Below, in pieces: positions 7,818-16,682 of a DNA stretch of 64,000 nt (position 1 is the stretch's first letter; the number at the start of each line of letters is the position of its first letter). Source of the stretch: SIG622 sp045652245. Its GTDB lineage: Bacteria > Bacillota > Clostridia > Oscillospirales > CAG-382. The position numbers and the translations under genes are program-made. The DNA lies in assembly GCA_045652245.1 (NCBI GenBank), contig JAZRTY010000039.1:1-64000 (forward strand), written 5' to 3'. The notes under the pieces are model-generated. The model searched no databases and was not told the origin of the DNA. It saw only the letters and a program-made list of their open reading frames with translations.

Positions 7818-9149
7818 TTATTTTTCCTTTTTCTCCATAAAATCAAGGAACAGGCAGTAAAGCACCGAGCAGACCGGAACACCTAAAAGTATACCGAAGA
7901 AACCGAACAGATTTCCTCCGAGCGTTACCGCCGCAATTACAAGAATTCCGGGAAGTCCGATTGATTTACCCATCACCTTTGGGTAGATAAGGTGTGTTTC
8001 AAGCTGCTGCAAAAGCAGAATGAATATAAGGAACCAGACAGCCGACATAACGTCTACCGAAAGTATCAGAATTATACCGATACAGGTACCGAGGAAGGCA
8101 CCGAAAATCGGGATAATGGCAGTAACTCCGACAAGCACCGATATTACCAGAGCATACGGAAGTCTGAAAACAGACATTCCGATAAAGCACAGGCATCCGA
8201 GCACAAGCGCCTCGGTCAGCTGACCTGCAAGGAATTTTGTAAAGGTGTTTTTTGTAAGGATTGATACGCCAAGTACCCTGTCGGCAGTCTTCTTTTCAAA
8301 GATAACAAATAACAGCTTCTTTGCAGCTGCACTTATTCTTTCCTTTTGTACAAGTGAGTAAATCGAAAATACAAAAGCAAGCACAACATTGAATACCGCA
8401 CCGAAAACAGAGCTTGTTATGTTAAAGGTAGTATCAACAAACAGCGCCCATTTGTCCTTTACAACGTCGGTCACCGTCTTTACGATTTTTTCTGCATTAA
8501 GATCAAGCTCAGGAACCGAGATGTTATACCCCTCAAGGAACTTTGCAAGATTGGTTGTCCAGCCTTCAAGGTTTTTGATAAATGCAGGGAACTTGTCAAT
8601 AAAGGTCTTTATCGCATTTTCCAGTTCGGGTATTACCATAAAGATAATCGCAAAAACAATTCCTAATAGAATTATTACCGACAGGACAAGACAAACTGCC
8701 CTTTTCAGGATTTTCTGATTTATCTTAAAGCGTGAAAACTTTTTTGAAAACGCCGCAAGCTTCTTGTTTTTATCTGCTTTTTTTGAAAGCTTATCCCAGA
8801 GCCTCTCAAGCGGGGACAAAATCATATTAAGTATGAAGGCAATTGCAAAACCGATTATAAAGGGAGAGAAAATCGAAAGAAGCTTATCTATGCCACGGCC
8901 TATCTGCGACATATGGTTAATTCCCCAATATAGAAGAATTGCAAAGGAAACGATAATCAGAATACTTCTCAGATTAAAGCTTCCGATGTTTTTGCGAAGT
9001 TCTTTTTTATAGACGTCCGGAGATATTTGTGCAGGGCGTTTTTCGTTTTTATCGGACTCAGCTTTTATTTCTGTTTCATTTTTTGTATTATTTAAAGCCT
9101 GTACTTCTTTTTCGTCGGTATTCTGTGGTTTTGTTGTTTTCTTTTTCAT
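7818..9149 (-). CDS. AI-2E family transporter (PerM/YtvI-like permease)
   Basis: Predicted polytopic membrane protein of 443 residues. After a charged, lysine-rich N-terminus (about 1-55) there are paired hydrophobic segments (SILIIVSFAILLYWG, SPFIIGFAIAFILNM), a central soluble stretch (about 190-250), and a C-terminal block with PYALVISVLVGVTAIIPIFGA and GLPGILVIAAVTLGG. The GVTAIIPIFG segment is a family hallmark. Members include autoinducer-2 exporters, sodium/proton antiporters and YtvI-type proteins, so the substrate is open. ATG at 9149 was chosen over the in-frame GTG at 9155 because of Shine-Dalgarno spacing. It follows the CorC-like gene by 29 bases and is probably co-transcribed with it. 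Confidence 0.88.
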   Translation of the reverse strand: MKKKTTKPQNTDEKEVQALNNTKNETEIKAESDKNEKRPAQISPDVYKKELRKNIGSFNLRSILIIVSFAILLYWGINHMSQIGRGIDKLLSIFSPFIIGFAIAFILNMILSPLERLWDKLSKKADKNKKLAAFSKKFSRFKINQKILKRAVCLVLSVIILLGIVFAIIFMVIPELENAIKTFIDKFPAFIKNLEGWTTNLAKFLEGYNISVPELDLNAEKIVKTVTDVVKDKWALFVDTTFNITSSVFGAVFNVVLAFVFSIYSLVQKERISAAAKKLLFVIFEKKTADRVLGVSILTKNTFTKFLAGQLTEALVLGCLCFIGMSVFRLPYALVISVLVGVTAIIPIFGAFLGTCIGIILILSVDVMSAVWFLIFILLLQQLETHLIYPKVMGKSIGLPGILVIAAVTLGGNLFGFFGILLGVPVCSVLYCLFLDFMEKKEK

Positions 9150-9178
9150 TCTCACACCTGCCTTTTTATGATTATTTT

Positions 9179-10459
9179 TTAGTTTTCGCTATTTTCCGGA
9201 TTTTCCTCCTCGGTCACCTTCGGCTTTATAAGCACCGACACCGAGAGGATTCTTTGCTCCTCTGTCTGACTTATTGTAATAACTAAATTCTCGTATTCAA
9301 AGCTCTCACCCGTAACCGGTATTCTTTCCATTTTTTCCATAATCCAGCCACCGAGAGAAACGCTGTCTGTTTCAACCTTTTCAAGGCAGAAGAATTCGCA
9401 GAAGTCATCAAAATTCACGGCACAGTCGACCTTATAGGTATCCTCCGAAATTTTGGTAAATTCCTCGACAACCTCGTCGTGCTCGTCCCAGATTTCGCCG
9501 ACAAGCTCCTCTAAAATGTCCTCCATGGTTACGATTCCGAGAGTTCCGCCGTACTCGTCAAGCACTATTGCAAGATGGGTTTTGTTTTTTTGAAGAAGCT
9601 TTAACAGGTCATTGATTTTTTCCGACTGATGCACAAAAAGAGGTGGAACAATAAGCTCTTTTAGGTGCTTTCCGGTAATACCACTTCCGGAATAAAAATC
9701 CTTTCTGTGGATTGTTCCGATAATATTGTCGATAGTATCATCATAAACCAAAAGTCTTGAATAGCCCGACTCGGTAAAGACTCTGGCGATATCCTCCTTT
9801 GTACAGTTCTGTTCAACTGCCTCAAGGTCAACTCTGTGAGTGAGAATATCCTCTGCTTTTCTGTCATTGAATTCTATTGCGTTTTTCAGAAGATCCCCTT
9901 CGTCTTCCTCAAGGCTTCCCTCCTGCTGTACCTCGTCAACAAGCATCAAGAGCTCCTCTGAGGACATTTTACTGTCGTTTTCGGTTTTAACAAGGTTTGC
10001 TGAAAGCTTCTTTATTCCCGAAAAGATGAAGGTTACGGGAGTAAGAATTATAATTACTACCGAAATAATAGGAGCCGAAAAGCAAGCGAATTTTTCCGGG
10101 AAATCGGTTGCAAGGCTCTTGGGGATAATTTCTCCGAAAACGAGTATAACAACTGTCAGCACAATTATTGAAAGAACAGCAGCCTTAACCGGGGCTTCAT
10201 TTTCAAGAAGCCGTGCAAAAAGAAGAGTGCCGATTGATGCGACAATTACATTAAGCACGTTGTTGCCCACAAGAATTGTGAGAATTAATTTATCATATTT
10301 TTCCGTAAGCTTCACAACAAGGGCTGCTTTTTTGTTTTCTTTTTCTGCCATTGTCCTGATTCTTGCCCTGTTATAGGAAAGGAAGGCAGTTTCGGTTGCG
10401 GAAAAATATGCCGAAAGTACAAGACAAACAAGTATTATCAATATATAAGGTAAGTACAT
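9179..10459 (-). CDS. CNNM/CBS-pair/CorC_HlyC transporter-associated domain protein
   Basis: Membrane protein of the 'hemolysin C/CorC' family, implicated in magnesium or other divalent-cation efflux. The 426 residues hold an N-terminal CNNM (DUF21) membrane domain with about four hydrophobic segments (1-150, including LILTILVGNNVLNVIVAS), a CBS pair (about 200-325, with VYDDTIDNIIGTIHRKD and LAIVLDEYGGTLGIVTMEDILEELVG cores), and a C-terminal CorC_HlyC domain. It is first in a two-gene minus-strand operon. A 285-base leader with a terminator hairpin suggests attenuation, possibly by a metal-sensing RNA. 'Hemolysin' is a historic name and no toxin activity is implied. Confidence 0.92.
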   Translation of the reverse strand: MYLPYILIILVCLVLSAYFSATETAFLSYNRARIRTMAEKENKKAALVVKLTEKYDKLILTILVGNNVLNVIVASIGTLLFARLLENEAPVKAAVLSIIVLTVVILVFGEIIPKSLATDFPEKFACFSAPIISVVIIILTPVTFIFSGIKKLSANLVKTENDSKMSSEELLMLVDEVQQEGSLEEDEGDLLKNAIEFNDRKAEDILTHRVDLEAVEQNCTKEDIARVFTESGYSRLLVYDDTIDNIIGTIHRKDFYSGSGITGKHLKELIVPPLFVHQSEKINDLLKLLQKNKTHLAIVLDEYGGTLGIVTMEDILEELVGEIWDEHDEVVEEFTKISEDTYKVDCAVNFDDFCEFFCLEKVETDSVSLGGWIMEKMERIPVTGESFEYENLVITISQTEEQRILSVSVLIKPKVTEEENPENSEN

Positions 10460-10573
10460 TTTCTTCTCCGTTCCGTTCGCCGCTTTTTCTTACGACGATA
10501 CAAATATTTCGTGAAATTTATAGGTTTTCTGTCGGATTTTCCCGAAATATCAACTCAAAAAGCAGAAAATATG

Positions 10574-10616
10574 CAAAAAGACATACCTGCGCCACAAAAT
10601 GCGGCGAAGATATGTC
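10574..10616 (-). terminator. Terminator hairpin in the leader of the CorC-like operon
   Basis: On the minus strand GACATATCTTCGCC pairs with GGCGCAGGTATGTC (two small mismatches) and is followed by TTTTTG. It lies between the promoter (10752-10780) and the CorC-like gene start, so read-through must be controlled or partial. Confidence 0.75.
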
Positions 10617-10745
10617 ATATATATTTGTTTATTGAACGAATTACAGGTAGTGTTGTCCTCATCGCTACTATCGCTGTCCATCAGTGATATTGTCCTCCGA
10701 AGCTAAAAATTTATTGTAAAAAAACAGAATAATTCTGTATTCCTT
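10617..10745 (-). promoter_or_regulatory. Leader RNA upstream of the CorC-like operon, class not recognised
   Basis: About 130 transcribed bases precede the leader terminator. They contain two imperfect copies of a GAGGACAA-centred block (GGAGGACAATATCACT and TGAGGACAACACTACC) separated by GGACAGCGATAGT. This looks like a compact metal or ligand sensor before a cation-transporter gene. It did not match remembered M-box, yybP-ykoY or NiCo consensus well enough to name. Confidence 0.45.
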
Positions 10746-10751
10746 TAGTGA

Positions 10752-10780
10752 ATTATATCAAAATGCCCAATAAAAGTCAA
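10752..10780 (-). promoter_or_regulatory. Promoter of the CorC-like/AI-2E operon
   Basis: Minus strand TTGACT (10780-10775), 17-base spacer, TATAAT (10757-10752). The rest of this gap (10781-10950), upstream of the divergent flippase gene, shows AT-rich sequence without a clear consensus promoter. Confidence 0.75.
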
Positions 10781-10968
10781 GGCTTGTACTTTCTCTTTAA
10801 TGATGTGTTCACAAAAGGTTTACATTCACGACATTCAGACAGGCTTTGAATTTCGGCAAAAGGAAAGGCGTCTTTTTTTATTGCCGTGTGCATAGAGATA
10901 TATATGTAAATATATACTCGTGTACAAGAATATATGCAAAACACTAAAAAGCAAAAAGGGGAAAACAG

Positions 10969-12510
10969 ATGTCGGAAAGCCGTGGCAGAACAAGAACAGC
11001 AGCTTCGAGTAAAAATTTCCGTGCAGCACTGCTCGGACAGCTTCTTACAACAAGTGTGAATTTTATTTCAAGAAGAATTTTTATAAGAGCCCTCGGCAGT
11101 GAATTTATGGGGCTTTCGGGCTTGTGTGGGCATCTGCTGTCTTTTCTGTCGCTTATAGAGCCGGGCTTTGATGCTGCCTGTGCTTTTTATCTTTACAGCC
11201 CTCTTGCACAGGGAAACAGAATTCTCACAAGCCAGATTATGTGCTACCTTAAAAAAATATATCGTCGCTGCTCACTTCTTGCCGTTCTTGTGGGACTTTT
11301 TATGATACCGGCTTTACACAGTCTTTCGGGAGAGGGACTTGACAGGGGCTATGTCACGGTCGTCTGGCTTTTGTATCTTTTTGACCTCTCGCTTTCCTTT
11401 CGGATATCCTACAGAAAAGTTCTTCCTGTATCCGACCAGAGGGCATATATTGTAACTACAAACAGCTACATATTTTTCGTAACAGGTACGATTGCAAGAA
11501 TTTTATCCCTGCGTTTTTCCGGAGCCTTTATTCCGTTTCTTGTGACCGGGATAGCAACAGGTCTTATTGAGGAGCTGTTTTTGTATTTCAGAATCGGCAA
11601 AAATTATCCTTATATTGAGAATGAGCCTTGTCCCATTTCAAAGGAGGATAAGGAGGGTATTAAATATCAGGTAAAATCCTTGTTTTTCCATAAGCTGGGT
11701 GCTGTAGCACAGGGGTCTGTGGATAATATGTCGATTTTTGCGTATCTCGGCCTTTCCTCGGGGGCGATTTACTCGAATTACACAATGCTTTCGGGGATTT
11801 GTCTGTCGCTTGTTTCGGTTATGACAGGCTCAATAGGTGCAAGTGTCGGAAATCTCGGGGTACAGAGGGATAAAAGAAGAATGGAAAGAGTTTTTGCAAA
11901 TACCTTTTTTGCAGTTTTTCTCGTAGGGGGTATTCTTGCAATTTCGCTTTTTTTCATTTATCCGTCGGTAATTTTGCTGTGGCTGGGAGAGGGGTATGTG
12001 CTTGGAAGCCTTGAAAGTGCTTTTTTCTGCATAAATCTGTTTATTTTTTCGCTTCGCCGAATTATAGGAGTCTTTCTTGACGGCTGTGGTCTGTTTGACA
12101 AAGAAAAATATAAGGCTCTGATAGAAGCGTTCCTGTGCGCAGTTATGACTCTTTACCTTGTTCCGAAAATTGGAATCTGCGGTGCGATTTTCGGCCAGAT
12201 TTTTGCAAGTATTTCATTTTCGCTGTGGTTTGAGCCGTATATTTTATATAAGTATGGCTTTAAAATGAAGATTTTTCCCTTTTTAAAGGATAATTCAAAG
12301 TATCTGACAGCGCTTGTTCTCTCGTTTTTTCTGTCGGGAATCCTTTGCAATTTCCTCAAAGGCGTAAGTGTGACGGCAATTATTCTGAAAATTGTGTTCT
12401 GTACCCTTTCTACCCTTTCGGTTTTTGCAATGCTCTTTTTTGATACACCCGTGTTTAAAGCCTTTCTGCACTATTTTCGTGCAGTACTTTCCGGAAAAGG
12501 CATTTCTTGA
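10969..12510 (+). CDS. Polysaccharide/oligosaccharide flippase-like membrane protein (Wzx/MOP superfamily)
   Basis: Predicted 513-residue integral membrane protein with about 12-14 hydrophobic segments spread over its length. Its N-terminus (NFRAALLGQLLTTSVNFISRRIFIRALGS) is the type seen in O-antigen or lipid-linked oligosaccharide flippases. The central segment FHKLGAVAQGSVDNMSIFAYLG and the later ASVGNLGVQRDK are also typical. No glycosyltransferases flank it, so the lipid-linked substrate is unknown; a role in surface polysaccharide or spore-coat sugar export is possible. The start follows GCAAAAAGGGGAAAACAG. It stands alone, convergent with spoIIE. Confidence 0.82.
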   Translation: MSESRGRTRTAASSKNFRAALLGQLLTTSVNFISRRIFIRALGSEFMGLSGLCGHLLSFLSLIEPGFDAACAFYLYSPLAQGNRILTSQIMCYLKKIYRRCSLLAVLVGLFMIPALHSLSGEGLDRGYVTVVWLLYLFDLSLSFRISYRKVLPVSDQRAYIVTTNSYIFFVTGTIARILSLRFSGAFIPFLVTGIATGLIEELFLYFRIGKNYPYIENEPCPISKEDKEGIKYQVKSLFFHKLGAVAQGSVDNMSIFAYLGLSSGAIYSNYTMLSGICLSLVSVMTGSIGASVGNLGVQRDKRRMERVFANTFFAVFLVGGILAISLFFIYPSVILLWLGEGYVLGSLESAFFCINLFIFSLRRIIGVFLDGCGLFDKEKYKALIEAFLCAVMTLYLVPKIGICGAIFGQIFASISFSLWFEPYILYKYGFKMKIFPFLKDNSKYLTALVLSFFLSGILCNFLKGVSVTAIILKIVFCTLSTLSVFAMLFFDTPVFKAFLHYFRAVLSGKGIS

Positions 12511-12556
12511 GTAAGTACAGTCGGGAAGTACCCGGACATCACAACTAAAAGAGAAT

Positions 12557-14902
12557 TTATTTCACCTTAACAAGCACGCAGGACATATCGTCGTCGTGAG
12601 TTGAAGCGGACACGGCAAGGTCGAGAATTTTAGATGCAACTGTCTCACAGGAGGCGCCTGCGTTTTCCGACATAACACGGCAAAGCGAAGTTCCACAATC
12701 AATAGACGAGCTTATTCCGTCGGACAGCATTATGATTGTATCCCCCGAGAAAACATCAAAGGAGGTATTTTCTGCCGAAAAGCCCTCAATGATCCCACAG
12801 GGTGGTGTATCCGAGGAAACCTTGAAAAGTTTGGCACTCCTCATAAGGTAGGCAGGGGCGGCACCTGCTTTAATAAAGGAAGCCTTTTTTGAAAGCAGGT
12901 CAAGCTCAAGCAGGTCTACACTTGAAAAGCATTCCTTGTTTTTTGACATTAAGAGACTATTCAGCAGCTCTATTGTAACTCCTTTTCCTGCACCGCCGCA
13001 AAGGAGCTTTTCAATAAATACCGATGTAATTTTCGAGGTCATCGCAGCATCCCTGCCGCTGCCCATTCCGTCGGCAATAAGAGCATAAAAGAAACTGTCG
13101 TCACTTTTGAAAAAGGATATTGTATCGCCGCTTATAACCTCGCCGCTTTTTGTGTGCGAGGCTTTTACATATTCAACCGTTATTACCTCTTTTGAGACGA
13201 AACGGATGGTAAAGGTTCCGTTTTCTTCAAAGATAAATTCGGGAATGGCAAAAATTACGCCACATTCTGAGCTATAGTAGGCTGCCATATTCTCTGACGG
13301 CTTTGTGACTGAGGAAACCGGGACTCCACAGATATCAAAAGTTTTCTTTCTGGTACCGTAGACGCTGACGCTTTTAAAGGGCAGTCCGAGCTTCTTTGTG
13401 GCTGAATACGCAAGATTTGTCATCTTCCTGTCGAAGGTTGTGTCCTCGCCCGAAAGGCGAGAGGTATATTTCAGAATTTTTGCAACCGTACTGTACTCAC
13501 GGGCAAGGATTTCGGTTTTATTGTTACGGAATCTGTCGGAAAGAGTTTTTCTGTATTCTCCGTTTATCCCCTCGCAGATGGCGTTCGGGTGTCGGCACAG
13601 GCTTTTGAGCTTTTCGGGAAGTGCGGCGCTTGTGAGCTTTCCCGACAGAAGCTTTGATGTGATTTCGTGCCCTGAATACAGGTGCTTGAGCTTGCACATT
13701 TTGGATACCTCGCACGTACTGCAATGCTTTGCGCTCACAACAGAGCAGATTACCGTCGCCTCCTCCTGTGTTACAAATTTCATTCTACCCGAATAGCCAT
13801 AACAGAGCTTTGAAACCGAATTAAAAGCACCCGACAGCGAGGAGATTCTCCTGGTGTATGCTTCCCCGACCACCTCTGCGCTTTTTGGAGTATCAAGGCT
13901 TGCCTGTGATTGGTGCTTACGGATGTAACAGGCAACCGGAAGAAAAAGGAGAGAGGAAAGAAGAACGGCGCCGATTGTCGAATAACCGATTACCGGCAGA
14001 TTGCAGGTAAAAAGCATAAGAGCCGAACAGGTAAGTGAAAAACCTATGTGTGCAAAAGGGATATTTCTTGAAAAAAGCCGGATATACACGAATGCAGCAA
14101 CGCACAAGGGGGCACAAAAGGAGTATTGCAGCGTTGCAAAGCCTAAAATGACACAGGATAAAAGCGCAAAGCCCTCGTCAAAGCACAGGGAAAAGAAAAG
14201 TGCCGTAAGGCAAGCAAAAAGCACCGAGCCGAAAAGTCCGGGCAGTACAAAATTCAGCGACATTGTAAGACACGCACAAAAGAACAACACAGATACCTTT
14301 GAAAGCTTGGTATAACAGATTGTGGGATAGAGAAGATAAGAACAGACCGGCAGAGTTATAATATAGGAAATGCCACGCAAGAGGGTGTCGGAGGAAAGAG
14401 AACTCTTCCCTGCAAGAGTTCCTTCGCAAAGGAGCGCTCCGAAGATAAAAATGCCTGTAAAACAGGCAAGAACGGTTCGTACATTTTTTGATTCCGAGAA
14501 GGTATCCGACAGTAAAAGCTTCCTTATTATATATATAAGGGTATTTATACCGAAAAAGGCAAAACCGTTTTTATCGTATGTAAGACAGGCTATAGCACTT
14601 CCCATATACGAGAAAAAGGAAAGCTCGCCTGAGGAAATAAGAAGCGAAAGCCCGAGAGGGTATACCCCGAAGCCGAGGTTTGCCTTTCCGAAGACGAAGC
14701 CGCAAAGGGCAAGGGCGATACATCTGATTGCAAGGTATGCAAAGGAAAGATTTTTTTCCGAAAAGAGAACTTTCACAAGTCTTGAACGGGTAATGGCGAC
14801 AAAGGCGTTTGAAATCTGCGATTTCAGCTTTCTTTTTGCTGTACTTAGCCCGGTTTTTATTCTTTCTGTATATGAGCGTTCGGTTTTTTCTGTCTTATTC
14901 AT
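12557..14902 (-). CDS. spoIIE: Stage II sporulation protein E, PP2C-type phosphatase
   Basis: Membrane serine phosphatase that dephosphorylates SpoIIAA and so activates sigma-F in the forespore. At 781 residues it has the family architecture: an N-terminal block of about ten membrane segments (about 55-330), a central regulatory region (about 350-560), and a C-terminal PP2C/SpoIIE phosphatase domain. Metal-binding acidic motifs are ALIADGMGSGRDA (near 609), MLSDGISSS (near 727) and THDDDMSCV at the end. A Spo0A box lies in the promoter. The gene marks the organism as a spore former, at least by descent. Confidence 0.95.
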   Translation of the reverse strand: MNKTEKTERSYTERIKTGLSTAKRKLKSQISNAFVAITRSRLVKVLFSEKNLSFAYLAIRCIALALCGFVFGKANLGFGVYPLGLSLLISSGELSFFSYMGSAIACLTYDKNGFAFFGINTLIYIIRKLLLSDTFSESKNVRTVLACFTGIFIFGALLCEGTLAGKSSLSSDTLLRGISYIITLPVCSYLLYPTICYTKLSKVSVLFFCACLTMSLNFVLPGLFGSVLFACLTALFFSLCFDEGFALLSCVILGFATLQYSFCAPLCVAAFVYIRLFSRNIPFAHIGFSLTCSALMLFTCNLPVIGYSTIGAVLLSSLLFLPVACYIRKHQSQASLDTPKSAEVVGEAYTRRISSLSGAFNSVSKLCYGYSGRMKFVTQEEATVICSVVSAKHCSTCEVSKMCKLKHLYSGHEITSKLLSGKLTSAALPEKLKSLCRHPNAICEGINGEYRKTLSDRFRNNKTEILAREYSTVAKILKYTSRLSGEDTTFDRKMTNLAYSATKKLGLPFKSVSVYGTRKKTFDICGVPVSSVTKPSENMAAYYSSECGVIFAIPEFIFEENGTFTIRFVSKEVITVEYVKASHTKSGEVISGDTISFFKSDDSFFYALIADGMGSGRDAAMTSKITSVFIEKLLCGGAGKGVTIELLNSLLMSKNKECFSSVDLLELDLLSKKASFIKAGAAPAYLMRSAKLFKVSSDTPPCGIIEGFSAENTSFDVFSGDTIIMLSDGISSSIDCGTSLCRVMSENAGASCETVASKILDLAVSASTHDDDMSCVLVKVK

Positions 14903-14956
14903 TGCTTTTTCGACGTCCTTTCGTTGGATATGAGGTCATTTGTGTTGTTTTTTCTA

Positions 14957-14991
14957 ATAGTACTACAATATGTAGGTAGATTATTGTCGAA
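14957..14991 (-). promoter_or_regulatory. Spo0A-dependent promoter of spoIIE
   Basis: A perfect 0A box, TTGTCGAA on the plus strand at 14984-14991 (TTCGACAA when read toward spoIIE), lies 21 bases upstream of TACTAT (14962-14957), which fits a -10 element. A 0A box overlapping a displaced -35 is the known arrangement for Spo0A-activated sigma-A promoters such as spoIIE and spoIIG. Matching by eye only. Confidence 0.65.
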
Positions 14992-15047
14992 GTTGAGAAA
15001 GCTTGTATAATTTACAAATTGGTAACAAAATATCCTATGAATGTTTA

Positions 15048-15076
15048 TTGAAAAAAGCGATAGTATAATGTATAAT
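15048..15076 (+). promoter_or_regulatory. Promoter of the S10-spc-alpha ribosomal operon
   Basis: TTGAAA (15048-15053), 17-base spacer, TATAAT (15071-15076). It lies about 480 bases before rpsJ; the first 345 transcribed bases end at a strong terminator. Confidence 0.75.
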
Positions 15077-15082
15077 ATCAAA

Positions 15083-15430
15083 GCTTGATGTGCGATGAAG
15101 CGGGAGGTTGCGAGGATTGCGAGAGCAAAAACTCGGTAATTTCCGTGGAGTATGTCCGACAACCGGGCGACAGCAAATACTGAACCAAGCGTAAAATTAT
15201 CTCCGATTAAACAATCTTGTCAAGCAGAGAAGTGTCTTCGGAAGGTGGTTTTGCAAGGTTTTATATTCTTTCCGAACAATCCAGCGTGGAACGGCTCGAA
15301 GTTTCGTGTACGCCACAAGGTTTGTGCCGATTTTGTATCTTGCGTATGCAAAGACGGTTTGGGTGAAAGGATGAAGGCTTCCCGGATTTTTCCCCACGTG
15401 CGTGGTTCTGGAAAAATTCGGTTTTTATTT
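15083..15430 (+). promoter_or_regulatory. S10 operon leader with attenuator
   Basis: Untranslated leader of about 345 bases with no supported reading frame, rich in short pairings (for example CGAGGATTGCGAGAGC and the TTTGTGCC/GGCT-type segments). It ends in a terminator. Ribosomal-protein leaders upstream of S10 operons are known, with L4 as the regulator in several bacteria. Here a comparable feedback role is inferred from position and the terminator, not from a recognised consensus. Confidence 0.6.
15382..15427 (+). terminator. Attenuator terminator upstream of rpsJ
   Basis: A continuous 12-pair stem CCGGATTTTTCC (15382-15393) with GGAAAAATTCGG (15410-15421), capped by CCACG/CGTGG, then TTTTTATTT. 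It lies 127 bases before the rpsJ start on the same strand. Bases 15431-15540 carry only the rpsJ ribosome-binding region. Confidence 0.85.
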
Positions 15431-15553
15431 GGGCGAACAATGAAACGCCCGGATAAGTGTTCAGAAATTTCTGTCTCACATTTAATCTTTCAAGTCGCGT
15501 GCCTACATTCTATTATATGTGCGTGACGCAAAATTTTAAAGGAGGCAAAGAAA

Positions 15554-15865
15554 ATGGCAAAAAACGAGAAAATCAGAATCAGACTCAAGGCGTATGATCA
15601 CACTCTTATCGACCAGGCTGCTGAAAAGATAGTTGAGGCTGCTAAGAGAAACGACGCAAAGGTATCCGGTCCTATTCCGCTGCCTACAGAGAAGGAAATC
15701 GTTACTATTCTCCGTGCTGTTCACAAGTACAAGGACGCAAGAGAACAGTTCGAATTCCGTACTCACAAGAGACTTATTGATATCTTGAAGCCCACACAGA
15801 AGACAGTAGATGCTCTTATGAGCCTCGAACTCCCTGCAGGTGTTGAGATTGAAATAAAGCTTTAA
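15554..15865 (+). CDS. rpsJ: 30S ribosomal protein S10
   Basis: Small-subunit head protein, also the NusE transcription-antitermination factor. The 103 residues are full length, opening with the KIRIRLKAYDHTLID core and ending PAGVEIEIKL. A strong AAAGGAGG precedes it. First gene of the operon. The str genes, which often sit directly upstream of it in Clostridia, are here about 28 kb away at 59.6 kb. Confidence 0.98.
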   Translation: MAKNEKIRIRLKAYDHTLIDQAAEKIVEAAKRNDAKVSGPIPLPTEKEIVTILRAVHKYKDAREQFEFRTHKRLIDILKPTQKTVDALMSLELPAGVEIEIKL

Positions 15866-16035
15866 TTCCCTATAACTTATAGGAAGTTAGAAAAACCGAA
15901 GAATGTGTGATTTACCGACGCACAGACTTCATTCCCTTAATTTTCTTAAGGGGGTCACGTTGGTGGGTTGTCCGGAGGAAAACCTCAATGGATAATTTAA
16001 GGCCCGCTAACCAATAACCTAAGGAGGAAAAGAAA
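15866..16035 (+). promoter_or_regulatory. Structured spacer between rpsJ and rplC
   Basis: A 170-base intraoperon gap, long for this operon. It carries a hairpin at 15870-15887 (CCTATAACTTATAGG), another around CCCTTAATTTTCTTAAGGG (15933-15951), and GGAGGAAAACCTC. No reading frame is supported. It may be an RNA-processing or ribosomal-protein binding site; function unknown. Confidence 0.4.
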
Positions 16036-16665
16036 ATGAAAAAAGCAATCATTGGCAAAAAACTCGGTATGACTCAGATTTTCGACGAAGTTGGAAACGT
16101 AATCCCGGTAACTGTAATCGAAGCAGGTCCCTGCGCTGTTGTTCAGAAGAAGACAGTTGAAAACGACGGCTACGATGCAGTTCAGCTCGGCTTTATGGAC
16201 ATCGCCGAAAGAAAGCTCACAAAGCCCGCAAAGGGTCACTTCGCAAAAGCAGGTGTTTCTCTTAAGAAGCATCTCAAGGAATTCAAGCTTGACGACGCAG
16301 CTAACATGAACGTTGGCGACGAAATCAAGGCTGATATCTTTGAGGCAGGCGAAAGAGTTGACATCACAGGCATCACAAGAGGTCACGGTTTTTCAGGTGT
16401 TATCAAGAGATGGAACCAGAGCACTCAGGAAGCATCTCACGGTATCGGCCCGATTCACCGTCACATCGGTTCTGTAGGAGCTAACTCTACTCCTTCAAGA
16501 ATCTTCAAGAACAAGCATATGCCTGGTCAGTACGGTAACGAAAAAGTTACTATGCTCAATCTTGACATAGTAAAAATCGATGCGGAAAAGAATCTTATCG
16601 CTGTTAAGGGCGCAGTTCCCGGAAGAAGTGGCGGTATCGTATTTATCCGTTCGACAGTAAAGTAA
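16036..16665 (+). CDS. rplC: 50S ribosomal protein L3
   Basis: Early-assembly 50S protein near the peptidyl transferase centre. 209 residues with IGKKLGMTQIF at the N-terminus and the central HGFSGVIKRWNQ and extended-loop GPIHRHIGSVGAN segments that reach the active centre. GGAGGAAAAG precedes the start. Confidence 0.98.
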   Translation: MKKAIIGKKLGMTQIFDEVGNVIPVTVIEAGPCAVVQKKTVENDGYDAVQLGFMDIAERKLTKPAKGHFAKAGVSLKKHLKEFKLDDAANMNVGDEIKADIFEAGERVDITGITRGHGFSGVIKRWNQSTQEASHGIGPIHRHIGSVGANSTPSRIFKNKHMPGQYGNEKVTMLNLDIVKIDAEKNLIAVKGAVPGRSGGIVFIRSTVK

Positions 16666-16682
16666 GCGAAGGAGGATAAACA

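Noticed and set aside
15152..15526. A 124-residue frame in the S10 leader
   Set aside because: It crosses the attenuator terminator, has no ribosome-binding site and no recognisable sequence; the region is better explained as leader RNA.
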